Source of the DNA: Akkermansiaceae bacterium
GTDB taxonomy: Bacteria; Verrucomicrobiota; Verrucomicrobiia; Verrucomicrobiales; Akkermansiaceae
Length of the DNA: 32,992 nt
Assembly: GCA_021733795.1 (NCBI GenBank)
Contig: JAIPKB010000039.1
Span: 1 to 32,992, forward strand
Direction of reading: 5' to 3'
This document shows, one piece after another, positions 24,980-32,605 of the stretch (position 1 is the first letter of the stretch; each line of letters opens with the position of its first letter). The notes below the pieces were generated by a model. The model saw only the letters and a list, made by a program, of their open reading frames with translations, was not told the DNA's origin and did not search any database. Both the position numbers and the translations under genes were made by a program.

Positions 24980-27001
24980 TCAAGCGCGGAGTTGGGCGGT
25001 GGTCGATTTCCTGAGCATCCCCAACACCAAAGCCACCGGCAGGCCCATGACGTTGTCAAACGCGCCGTCGATCGACTCGACGATGAGGTCGCCGTGTTCC
25101 TGGATGCCGTAGGCACCCGCCTTGTCGAGGGGGTTGACCCGGGCGAGGTATTCCCCGATGGCCGCGTCATCGAGTGGACGGAAACGGACGGCGGTCAATT
25201 CGTGCCGGGTGGTCACTCCCCCGCCTGGATGGATCACACAGACGCCGGTGCAAACCTGATGGACGCGCCCGGACAAGCGACGGAGCATGGTGTGCGCCTC
25301 AGCGAGGTCGGTGGGTTTGCCGAGCGGGAGGTCATCGATGAATACCAGGGTATCCGCGCCGATCACCGTGGCATGGGGGTGGGTGGCGGCTACGGCAGCG
25401 GCCTTGAGCCGGGCGTTTTCCTCGCAGAGGTGCGCGGGATCCAGCGCAGCATCGTGAACCTCCTCGGCCGGGGAAACGAGGATATCGAACACCAGGCCGG
25501 CGGCGGCCAGCAGCTCGCGGCGGCGGGGCGAACCGGAGGCGAGCACCACACAGGGCGCTGGAAACCACTCAACCTGCGGCTCCCATTCGAAGTCCCGATC
25601 CAACGGAAATATTGGACGTTGCAAGTTTTTATAGGGAATCCCGGTGAGCACCGGCGGCACGGCTCCCGGCGAGAGCAGCAGCAGGTGATGGCGGGCCATC
25701 GCCGCGAGTTCGGGTTCCAGATAGCCGATCTTGACCACACACAAGTCGTGTTCCAAAGGATCCAGCCCGAGGGCGAGAAAATCCGCCCGCAAATGGTAGG
25801 GGCGGCGCCTGGCGGTGATGATCAGGCAGACTCCGCCGCAGCGCAACACCGCCTGCGGGTTATCCCCCTCATGGAATGAAACCAAGGTTCCGGTGACCTC
25901 CAGCGGCGCGCCATGCACCGGATCGAGTTTACCACCGAGCGAGAGCGTGAGACGGTCCCCGAGCTTAGCCAACCTGAGGCGCTCGATCGCCGGAGCGTCC
26001 GGCAGCGACGCGTAAATCGCCGTCGCCCGTCCATCGCGCAGCGCGGGGTTTTCCAGCATCGCCGCCGCCACCGCGGTCACGTCGCCGGCGCCACCGGCGG
26101 TCGGGTTGTCCCCGGCGTCGCTGAGGAATACCGGCTTCACGCCAGCGGCAAGGCCGCGCGCGATGCCATCATCGATGGCGCATGCCTCGACCGCGAACCG
26201 GAAATCCCGACGCGCCTCCCAATAGCGGCGGGCGATCTCCGCGGCCGTGCGCCCGACGGCGGCGGCATCGTCACCGGTGACCACCACGGTGGCCATGGCC
26301 CGCGCTTGGTCGGCCCAGGCGTAGCCCACCCACAACGAGGCCTCCCAGACACCCTCGCGCGCGGATTGCGCCGCCAGCGGAGCGTAGAGAGCGGCTCCGG
26401 GTTCGCAGGTGGTGGTGGACATTTCCCCGGACACCAGGACCGGAATACCCACCCGTGCCCGGAGCGGCCGGAGGCCGGTGCGGTGGGCGCGCAGCAGCAG
26501 GCGCAGTGCCCGCGCCCGCGTTTCGAGCCAATCCACATGCGGCGCGGTGCGGTAGGCGGTGATGATGTCGGTCCGCGCGACCAAGGCCGGGGACACGTTG
26601 CCATGCAGATCCTGGCTGCAGGTGACCAGGATGCCCGGGGGCAGCGCCCGGCGGATGGCATCCAGCAAATCCGCTTCGGCATCGTCGATCCCGTCCACGC
26701 CCATGGCTCCGTGGACATCGAAGTAAAAGGCCTCGGGGGGCTCCGGGAGTTGCGCCAGCCGGTCGAGGATCTCCTGTTTCATCACCAGATAGTCCTGCTG
26801 CCGGATACAGCCGCCGGGCAGCGCCCGGAAATGGACCAGCGGTTGAGGGAAAATCCCAGCAAACTCCGGGTCGGTCAGAAACGGATAGCGTGCCAACAGC
26901 TCCACGCCGTGGGTGGCGGTAAAATCCCCACGGGTGGCCAGCAACGGCGAAAAGGTTCCGCTCTCGATGTGGATTCCGGCAATGGCAACGCGCAAGCTCA
27001 T
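24980..27001 (-). CDS. MlrC (M81) peptidase domain fused to a Maf nucleotide pyrophosphatase domain
   Basis: One uninterrupted frame of 673 residues encodes two complete enzymes. Residues 1 to about 480 are an M81 MlrC-type metallopeptidase: GIHIESGTFSP, YFDVHGAM (Asp95, His97), SQDLHGNVS (Asp131, His133), YRTAPHVD (His155, Asp157), LSDAGDNPTAGGAGD, and the terminal phrase KNLQRPIFPLD that normally ends this family. Residues about 482-673 are a Maf pyrophosphatase, which hydrolyses non-canonical or modified nucleotides: VVLASGSPRRRELLAAAG, SPAEE, VIGADTLVF (Asp550), LGKP (Lys562), LSGRVHQVCTGV, NPLDKAGAYGIQEHG, and NVMGLP near the C-terminus. All Maf landmarks are present, so both halves could be active. 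The ATG at 27001 fits MSLRVAIAG. The gene is divergent from the large lipoprotein gene. A physiological link between the two activities is not known to me. Confidence 0.92.
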   Translation of the reverse strand: MSLRVAIAGIHIESGTFSPLLATRGDFTATHGVELLARYPFLTDPEFAGIFPQPLVHFRALPGGCIRQQDYLVMKQEILDRLAQLPEPPEAFYFDVHGAMGVDGIDDAEADLLDAIRRALPPGILVTCSQDLHGNVSPALVARTDIITAYRTAPHVDWLETRARALRLLLRAHRTGLRPLRARVGIPVLVSGEMSTTTCEPGAALYAPLAAQSAREGVWEASLWVGYAWADQARAMATVVVTGDDAAAVGRTAAEIARRYWEARRDFRFAVEACAIDDGIARGLAAGVKPVFLSDAGDNPTAGGAGDVTAVAAAMLENPALRDGRATAIYASLPDAPAIERLRLAKLGDRLTLSLGGKLDPVHGAPLEVTGTLVSFHEGDNPQAVLRCGGVCLIITARRRPYHLRADFLALGLDPLEHDLCVVKIGYLEPELAAMARHHLLLLSPGAVPPVLTGIPYKNLQRPIFPLDRDFEWEPQVEWFPAPCVVLASGSPRRRELLAAAGLVFDILVSPAEEVHDAALDPAHLCEENARLKAAAVAATHPHATVIGADTLVFIDDLPLGKPTDLAEAHTMLRRLSGRVHQVCTGVCVIHPGGGVTTRHELTAVRFRPLDDAAIGEYLARVNPLDKAGAYGIQEHGDLIVESIDGAFDNVMGLPVALVLGMLRKSTTAQLRA

Positions 27002-27090
27002 GATCAGGGGTGGACGATCCAAGGGCAGCGGCAAGCGCCCGGCAAGACATTCCCGGGCAGACCGCTGCGCCGATCCTCTGACGATTCCGC

Positions 27091-27119
27091 TTGTCAGGCG
27101 GGCAAAGTCGGCCTATTGT
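27091..27119 (+). promoter_or_regulatory. Sigma-70-like promoter of the large lipoprotein gene
   Basis: TTGTCA (27091-27096) and TATTGT (27114-27119) are separated by exactly 17 bases, each differing from the consensus hexamer by one or two bases. The expected transcription start is near 27126, only about four bases before the ATG at 27130. The mRNA would therefore be leaderless or almost so, and no ribosome-binding site is present. Confidence 0.7.
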
Positions 27120-27129
27120 CTCCCCCGTT

Positions 27130-29778
27130 ATGAAAAAGCGTTTATTTTGGTTGATGATTCCAGCGGCGTTCTTCGCCCTCGGTGCATGTGATGAGAAGAA
27201 CGAGGTTGCCAAGCCGGACTCTGCCACCGAGCAGGTCACAGGGGCTTCAGCCGGCACCGCCCCGGCTGAAACCATTCCCGCTGCAGCACCTGAGACCAAA
27301 CCCACGCCCCCGGCCACGGCCACGGCCACGGCCACGCCCACGGCCACGCCCACGGCCACACCCACGGCCACGGAGGTAAAACCGCTCAGCGCGGCGGAGC
27401 GGGCCGCGAAACATGGTTTTGCCCGCTACCTTCCAGCCGACACCGAGTCCGTAATCACCGTTCACAACGGAGCCAAAATCGGTGAACGCACCCAAAACCT
27501 CAAGCTCTGGAAAGTCATCGAGGAACAGGTTGGCAGCGCCTTTGGCATGGGACCGCAACCGATGATGCCCCCGGGTATGGAAATGGAAGAAGGCGAGGAT
27601 TTCGCGATCCCCGATCCTGAGCACGGGGATGCAGCAGACGCCCCCGAGCCAGCCCCCGCCCCCGAGCCGGCTCCAGTCCCCGAGCCGGCCGCGCCCGCAG
27701 ATGGCGAGGAAGACACCTCTATTTCCCGCATCACCCCGCGCCCCATCGCCGCCAACCGCGCCAGCGACCTCATGCTGATCACCGCCGACGGCCCGGATCC
27801 GGACAGTGAAGAGGCCGCACCAGCCGCAGCGCGCATCATGGAAAAGGAAGGCGAACTGATCGATGAGGAGGAAATCGATGAAGAAATGGCAGAGCCCTTC
27901 AACCCGATCGACATGCTCGGGCTGGAGGTCACGGTGGCGACGGGCAAGTCCACTGGCGAAAACCTCACTCATCTTTTCACCGGCTACGAACGGTTCTACT
28001 ACTTTTTCATGCGCGCAGCCACCCGGGCCTTCGCCGCCAGCGCCAAGGAGGGCGATCTCGGCTCGATGGACAGCGCGATGCAGAATGTATTCGGTGAACA
28101 ACTCGCCAAAGACCTGCTCAATGACCCGGAATCCGGGATCGGCCTCATCGAGCGTGCGAAGATGCCGCCGGTCTATGTGGCCTTCCGCACCACCAAGGAG
28201 AATCAGCAGGCCGTCGCCGATACCGTCGGCCAGGCCATCGATTCGATGGGCGAAATGGGTGAGCTTTGCGAAGCGATCACCATCGAGAAAGCCGGAGCCA
28301 AGCTCACCGGCTACAAGATTCTCGGTTCCAAGATCGTCGAGGAAATGGCCTCCGAGCGCGAAGAAATGGAAAACACTCTGGGAGTCGAAAACACCGAGAA
28401 ACTCCTCGCCGTCATCGGCAAGAAAGCCCTGGTGGCCGCTTCCGGCACCATCGGCGACTATGTCGTGATTTTCGTCGGCTCCTCCGCGGAGGATTTCAGC
28501 CTCATCGAGGATCCGGCCCAGTCTCTCGCCGGCAGCGGAGCCCTGGCCTTTGCCGACGCCTACGCCGACAAGGAGCTGGCCGCCCTGGCCTACGGTGGAA
28601 AAAGCCTGACCGAGTCCCTGCTCAACGGGGTCAGGCAAATGGGGCTTGGCCTCTATGCCAACGCCATCCGCGACGGACTCTCCGGTGCCGAAGGGCTCGG
28701 TGAAACCCGCGATCTGGAAGCGATGCTCCAAATGGTGGCCGAACGCGAGACCGCACTCTACAAGCTCGCCAGTGCCGACACCACCGGCATGGTGGCGTTC
28801 TTTGATCAAGGCCTCCACATCGAATCCTTCGGCGGCATCGATGGCGGTGCCATCGACTACCAAACCCCCTGCAAGCTCGCCCATCTCGGTGACTCGCCCG
28901 ATGTCGCGGTTTTCGTCAATGCCTCCGCCGACGCCGCCTATGACGAAAAGGCGCTCGCCTATTACGAGGCGATTGTCGAAACCGCCTATGCCGCCGCAGT
29001 CAAGTTTTCCGAGCTCCCGATCGAAGATGCCAACGTGAAACAATTCAAGGAGATGCTGGAGATGTTCAACCAGAATTTCCGCGCCGACGCCCTCACCCTG
29101 TGGGATGCCCTCCGCGGCGACCTGGGCGAAGGACTTGGCCAGGAAAGCGCGCTGGTGGTCGATCTGAAGGGATCCATGCCCACCTTCCCCGGGCTGCCCC
29201 AGACCGTGGTGGATAACGCCCGGTTCCCGCGCGCCACCCTGATCATGCCGGTCACCGACCGCGCCAAGCTGAAGTCGTCGTGGACCAAGATCAATGGTGC
29301 CTGCACCACGCTGCTCGGCAAAATCAGCGAGATGAGCGGCGAGGAGATCCCGATGCAAAAGCCGATCAGCTCGGAGAAAAACGGCTACACCACCTGGTTC
29401 ATGTCGCTGCCGTTCCAATCCAACGATTTCATCCCCTCCGTCACCGTCGGCGACAAGTGGTTTGCCGCCGCCACCTCCAAGGACCGTGCGCTCGAACTGC
29501 TCGGCCAGGCCGAACAGGGCGGGGCCGAACGCACCGGCCTCTGGCTCCGGGTCGATTTCACCGCCTTCCAGACCTGCGCGGCGGAAACCCTCAAAATGCT
29601 CGATGACAACGCCAAGGAGATCTTCGACGGCGACGAATCCATGCTCGATCAACTCACGTCCACCAAGGAACTCCGCGACCAACTGCTGGACGCGATGACC
29701 GAACTGGACTCCCTCACCGTTCACAGCCGCCGCGAGGACGGCGTCCTGCGCGGCAGCATCCATTTCAAAACCCGCTGA
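27130..29778 (+). CDS. Large lipoprotein of unknown function with Pro/Thr/Ala-rich linkers
   Basis: The 882-residue lipoprotein begins with MKKRLFWLMIPAAFFALGACDEK; the lipobox is LGAC and the modified Cys is residue 20. A Thr/Ala/Pro repeat (about residues 60-81) precedes the first folded part (LSAAERAAKHGFARYLPADTESVITVHNGAKIGE). A second acidic Pro-rich linker is inserted at about 140-250, containing alternating EPAP units. The rest alternates helices and strands, with phrases such as MPPVYVAFRTTKENQQAVADTVGQAI and DSPDVAVFVNASADAAYDEKALAYYE that suggest two related halves. I recognise no named family. It is driven by its own promoter, is divergent from the MlrC-Maf gene, and is followed by the VWA gene after 88 bases. 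Confidence 0.85.
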   Translation: MKKRLFWLMIPAAFFALGACDEKNEVAKPDSATEQVTGASAGTAPAETIPAAAPETKPTPPATATATATPTATPTATPTATEVKPLSAAERAAKHGFARYLPADTESVITVHNGAKIGERTQNLKLWKVIEEQVGSAFGMGPQPMMPPGMEMEEGEDFAIPDPEHGDAADAPEPAPAPEPAPVPEPAAPADGEEDTSISRITPRPIAANRASDLMLITADGPDPDSEEAAPAAARIMEKEGELIDEEEIDEEMAEPFNPIDMLGLEVTVATGKSTGENLTHLFTGYERFYYFFMRAATRAFAASAKEGDLGSMDSAMQNVFGEQLAKDLLNDPESGIGLIERAKMPPVYVAFRTTKENQQAVADTVGQAIDSMGEMGELCEAITIEKAGAKLTGYKILGSKIVEEMASEREEMENTLGVENTEKLLAVIGKKALVAASGTIGDYVVIFVGSSAEDFSLIEDPAQSLAGSGALAFADAYADKELAALAYGGKSLTESLLNGVRQMGLGLYANAIRDGLSGAEGLGETRDLEAMLQMVAERETALYKLASADTTGMVAFFDQGLHIESFGGIDGGAIDYQTPCKLAHLGDSPDVAVFVNASADAAYDEKALAYYEAIVETAYAAAVKFSELPIEDANVKQFKEMLEMFNQNFRADALTLWDALRGDLGEGLGQESALVVDLKGSMPTFPGLPQTVVDNARFPRATLIMPVTDRAKLKSSWTKINGACTTLLGKISEMSGEEIPMQKPISSEKNGYTTWFMSLPFQSNDFIPSVTVGDKWFAAATSKDRALELLGQAEQGGAERTGLWLRVDFTAFQTCAAETLKMLDDNAKEIFDGDESMLDQLTSTKELRDQLLDAMTELDSLTVHSRREDGVLRGSIHFKTR
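27312..27373 (+). repeat. Hexanucleotide tandem repeat in the lipoprotein gene
   Basis: Units of GGCCAC and GCCCAC alternate over about 62 bases and encode a (Thr-Ala)/(Thr-Pro) linker close behind the lipid anchor. The unit is a multiple of three, so changes in copy number keep the frame and only alter linker length. Confidence 0.85.
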
Positions 29779-29820
29779 GGTTGCTCCGGAAACCCGGCCG
29801 GCCATCCACCCGAATCCCGT

Positions 29821-29848
29821 TGGCCGTCGCCCTAAGAAGTGGCGGCCA
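29821..29848 (+). other. Intergenic hairpin between lipoprotein and VWA genes
   Basis: TGGCCG pairs with CGGCCA, with a partly paired interior. It starts 42 bases after the lipoprotein stop and ends 18 bases before the VWA start. It lacks a T-run, so it may be a weak terminator or processing site, or may affect translation of the VWA gene. Confidence 0.35.
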
Positions 29849-29866
29849 GCGTTCGTTGTCACATAA

Positions 29867-30943
29867 ATGTCTGAACACATAAACCTTGTTGTGAGCGCCA
29901 CTCCGGTTTCCTCCGAGAACCCGCAGATGGCGGCGCTGTTGCAGAACCAACGTCGTCAGGAGGCTGCCCAGTCCACCATCGTCGCCTGTATCATCGTCGG
30001 GTTGTTGTGCCTGGTACTGTGGCTCATCGCCATCTTCCAACCGCTCAAGGAAGACAATACCATCATCACCTACCAGCCTCCGGATAAGAAAGAGGACCCC
30101 CCCCCCTCCCGGCCCGACCTCGCCAAAGGCACCAAGCCAAAACCCGCTTCCTCCAGCTCGGCCAGGGCCCGGGTGATCGCGGCCGCCCTCACCGCACCGG
30201 TCGCGGTGCCCATCCCCGACAACCCGGACCCCACCGGCCCCTTCGGCATCGACGATGACTTCAATGCGGGATTCGGGGCCGGCGATGGCGATGGCGACGG
30301 CGGCGGTGGATCCTCGTTCTTCGGCACGGCGCGACCCGGCAAACGGGCGGTTTACATCGTGGATTTCTCGCTCTCGATGACCTCGGACGTGATCAATGGC
30401 GGCACCCGCATCGCCGCCCTCAAAAAGGAACTCATCCGGTCGATCAACTCGTTGGACCCGAAGATGAACTTCACCGTCATTTTCTTCTCCCACCACGCCT
30501 GGACGGTGGATGCCCCGGGCGACTCGCCCGCTGCCGACGGCTGGAACGGCCTGGGCAACACCCCGGTGGTCAACTGGTATCCTGCCACTCCGCGAATCAA
30601 GGAGGAGTTTCTGGGCAAGCTCCAACGCATGAACCCCGACGGCAACACCCAATGGTATCCGCCGCTCAGGATGGCCTTCTCGATGAGACCCGCCCCGGAT
30701 ACGATCTATCTGCTCTCCGACGGCGAACCCCGCGATTACGACCAGGTGCTGAACGAAATCGACGAGATGAACCCCAACAAGGTGCCGGTGGACACCATCG
30801 CCTTCGAACTGCCCGGCACCCCCGCCCGCTACATGATGGACATTGCCAAGGCCACCGGTGGCCGGTTTACCCTGGTTTACAAAGGCAAGCGGCTCAGCGG
30901 CTCCTCCGCCGAAGAACTGACCAGTTCCAAATTCGATGGGTAA
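29867..30943 (+). CDS. Membrane-anchored von Willebrand factor A (VWA) domain protein
   Basis: The 358-residue protein has a cytoplasmic N-terminus, one membrane helix (about residues 37-58), a Pro-rich and then Gly/Asp-rich linker (about 65-150), and a VWA domain (about 158-340) exposed outside the inner membrane. The metal-binding site is VDFSLSM (Asp166, Ser168, Ser170), with the supporting Thr in PDGNTQWYPPL and the LLSDGEP segment. VWA domains bind proteins through a divalent metal. Genes of this layout are common near ExbB/ExbD-type or secretion loci in Verrucomicrobia and Planctomycetes, but none is seen here. A C10 run lies in the linker. The stop overlaps the trmO start by eight bases, which couples the two genes. 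Confidence 0.9.
   Translation: MSEHINLVVSATPVSSENPQMAALLQNQRRQEAAQSTIVACIIVGLLCLVLWLIAIFQPLKEDNTIITYQPPDKKEDPPPSRPDLAKGTKPKPASSSSARARVIAAALTAPVAVPIPDNPDPTGPFGIDDDFNAGFGAGDGDGDGGGGSSFFGTARPGKRAVYIVDFSLSMTSDVINGGTRIAALKKELIRSINSLDPKMNFTVIFFSHHAWTVDAPGDSPAADGWNGLGNTPVVNWYPATPRIKEEFLGKLQRMNPDGNTQWYPPLRMAFSMRPAPDTIYLLSDGEPRDYDQVLNEIDEMNPNKVPVDTIAFELPGTPARYMMDIAKATGGRFTLVYKGKRLSGSSAEELTSSKFDG
30097..30106 (+). repeat. C10 homopolymer tract in the VWA gene
   Basis: Ten consecutive C residues encode part of the Glu-Asp-Pro-Pro-Pro-Ser linker of the VWA protein. It is the longest homopolymer I saw in the window; other runs reach eight (11850-11857, 14740-14747, 20980-20987). A slip of one base would truncate the protein before its VWA domain. 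Confidence 0.85.
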
Positions 30944-31673
30944 CTCATCAAGTCGGGCCGACGGTGGTCCGGCGTCTGCCGCGGCCATCGCTCCCATCGC
31001 CACCGTCCGCTCGTGTTTCGGCGGCAAGTTCGGTGCGCCCCGCCAACCCGGGCTTTGCCCCTGCGCCTGGGGTCGGCTGGTGTTTCATCCACCCTACCGC
31101 AGCCTGGAAGCCGTGCGCGGCCTGGACGGATTCTCCCACCTGTGGCTGATCTTCGGGTTTCACGAAACCGCCGCGCAGGGTTGGCACCCCACCGTCCGCC
31201 CGCCCCGGCTCGGCGGTAACCGGCGGCTTGGGGTCTTCGCCACCCGCTCCGCCTTCCGGCCTAACCCCCTCGGCCTGTCGCTCGTCCGGCTGGAGGGCAT
31301 CGACACGGCGGCGGCGGAAGGACCGGTATTGTTGTTGGGAGGGCTGGACCTGATCGACGGCACCCCGGTATTCGATGTCAAACCCTACCTGCCCTACGCC
31401 GAAGCCCCGGCCGGAGCCGCTGGAGGATTCGCCGACGAGCCGCCGCCGCTATTGCCTGTGGAAGTGGATCCCGCCGCTGCGGCCGCCTTCTCCACCCTGC
31501 CGGAGCGTGCCCGCGCGCTGATCCGCGAGGCACTCGCTCTGGATCCCCGCCCCGCCACCCGGCAGCACGAGCCGGACCGGGTGTTCGGCACCCTGCTCTG
31601 CGACCACAACATCCGTTTTACCATCCACTCCGGCACCTGCCACATCGTTGGCGTCCACTCTATCAAACCATGA
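30936..31673 (+). CDS. trmO: tRNA (N6-threonylcarbamoyladenosine(37)-N6)-methyltransferase TrmO
   Basis: TrmO methylates t6A37 of threonine tRNAs using S-adenosylmethionine, which fine-tunes decoding. The 245-residue protein has the beta-barrel N-terminal domain with IAPIATVRSCFGGKFGAPRQPGL, LDGFSHLWLIFGFHE, and the family signature VFATRSAFRPNPLGLSLVRLEGI, then LDLIDGTPVFDVKPYLPYAEA. The smaller C-terminal domain ends DHNIRFTIHSGTCHIVGVHSI. A nonconserved stretch rich in Ala and Pro (about residues 155-180) joins the two domains. The start ATG at 30936 overlaps the end of the VWA gene by eight bases, and the stop overlaps the next start as ATGA (31670-31673), so the three genes probably form one coupled unit. 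Confidence 0.95.
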   Translation: MGNSSSRADGGPASAAAIAPIATVRSCFGGKFGAPRQPGLCPCAWGRLVFHPPYRSLEAVRGLDGFSHLWLIFGFHETAAQGWHPTVRPPRLGGNRRLGVFATRSAFRPNPLGLSLVRLEGIDTAAAEGPVLLLGGLDLIDGTPVFDVKPYLPYAEAPAGAAGGFADEPPPLLPVEVDPAAAAAFSTLPERARALIREALALDPRPATRQHEPDRVFGTLLCDHNIRFTIHSGTCHIVGVHSIKP

Positions 31674-32605
31674 TTTTCCGACCTTCCGCAATTACCCGGC
31701 TGCTGATGGCAATCTCCGGATTGATCTTGTCCGGATGTGTCGGTGCCGAGGCACCGGCCACCGCCTCGGCATTTGTAAAAGCACCCAAAGCGGTCCGCTG
31801 GCAGATTCCGGGAGTGACCGAGGCCAGCGGCCTTGCCAGCGCGGGCAAAGCCGGAGATTTCCTTTGGCTGATCAACGACAGCGGCGGAGGGCCACTGCTT
31901 CACCTGACCGGCACCGATGGCAAAAGCCGCGGCCAGATCAGAATCGAGTTCGCAAAATGCCTCGATTGGGAGGACCTCGCCGGGTTTTCCTGGCAGGGCA
32001 AGCCCTACCTGCTCATCGCCGACGCGGGTGACAACGAAGCCGCCCGGAAATCCTGCACTCTTTACATCGTTAGGGAGCCGGCCATGCCCCGCAAGGGCCG
32101 CGTGCTAACCGGATCGTTGAAGCCCGAGTGGGCCATCGAGTTCAGCTACCCGGGTGGGCCGCGGGATTGCGAAGCGGTGGCGGTCGATCCCGCCCGGGGG
32201 AAAATCCTCCTGATCAGCAAGCGAACGAACCCTCTGGAGATCTATGAATTGCCACTCCGTCCCACCGGGCGAGGCCTTGTGATGGCGACCCGGATCGGGG
32301 TCACCGATGTGATTCCTCCACCCGGCGGCTTCCCCCACCCTTTCGGCCGACAACCGACGGCGCTGGATCTCAGCGCGGACGGCCGCATGGCTGCGGTGCT
32401 CAGTTATGTGAGTGTTTTTATTTTCCCGAGAGCCCCCGGGGAAAGCTGGGCGGGAGCCTTTGCCCGCAAGCCGCTCATCCTGCCACGCCACGGCCTGCCG
32501 CAAGCCGAGGCCATCGCGTTCTCCCGCGACGGCAAGACCCTGTTCGTCGCCTCCGAAGGGGCGGGCACTCCGGTCATTTCCTATCAACTTCAGGAAAAGC
32601 CGTGA
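31670..32605 (+). CDS. Beta-propeller-like lipoprotein of unknown function
   Basis: The 311-residue protein has an N-terminal lipoprotein signal MIFRPSAITRLLMAISGLILSGC (lipobox LSGC, Cys23). The mature part has repeated four-strand phrases typical of beta-propellers: TEASGLASAGKAGDFLWLINDSGGGPLLHLTGTDGKSRGQI, CLDWEDLAGFSWQGKPYLLIADAGDN, GGPRDCEAVAVDPARGKILLISKR, QPTALDLSADGRMAAVLSY, and QAEAIAFSRDGKTLFVASEGAGTPV. The recurring 'E-(A/D)-(L/I)-A' before a strand and the LIADAGDN segment resemble SdiA-regulated or esterase-like propellers, but I do not assign a function. The start overlaps the trmO stop as ATGA. Envelope location, probably on the periplasmic face. Confidence 0.8.
   Translation: MIFRPSAITRLLMAISGLILSGCVGAEAPATASAFVKAPKAVRWQIPGVTEASGLASAGKAGDFLWLINDSGGGPLLHLTGTDGKSRGQIRIEFAKCLDWEDLAGFSWQGKPYLLIADAGDNEAARKSCTLYIVREPAMPRKGRVLTGSLKPEWAIEFSYPGGPRDCEAVAVDPARGKILLISKRTNPLEIYELPLRPTGRGLVMATRIGVTDVIPPPGGFPHPFGRQPTALDLSADGRMAAVLSYVSVFIFPRAPGESWAGAFARKPLILPRHGLPQAEAIAFSRDGKTLFVASEGAGTPVISYQLQEKP

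Noticed and set aside
27247..29901. Long minus-strand ORF (884 codons) antisense to the large lipoprotein
   Set aside because: The plus strand has a promoter, a lipoprotein signal and repeat linkers in frame. The antisense frame reads arginine-glycine repeats through the hexamer tract and has no domain features.
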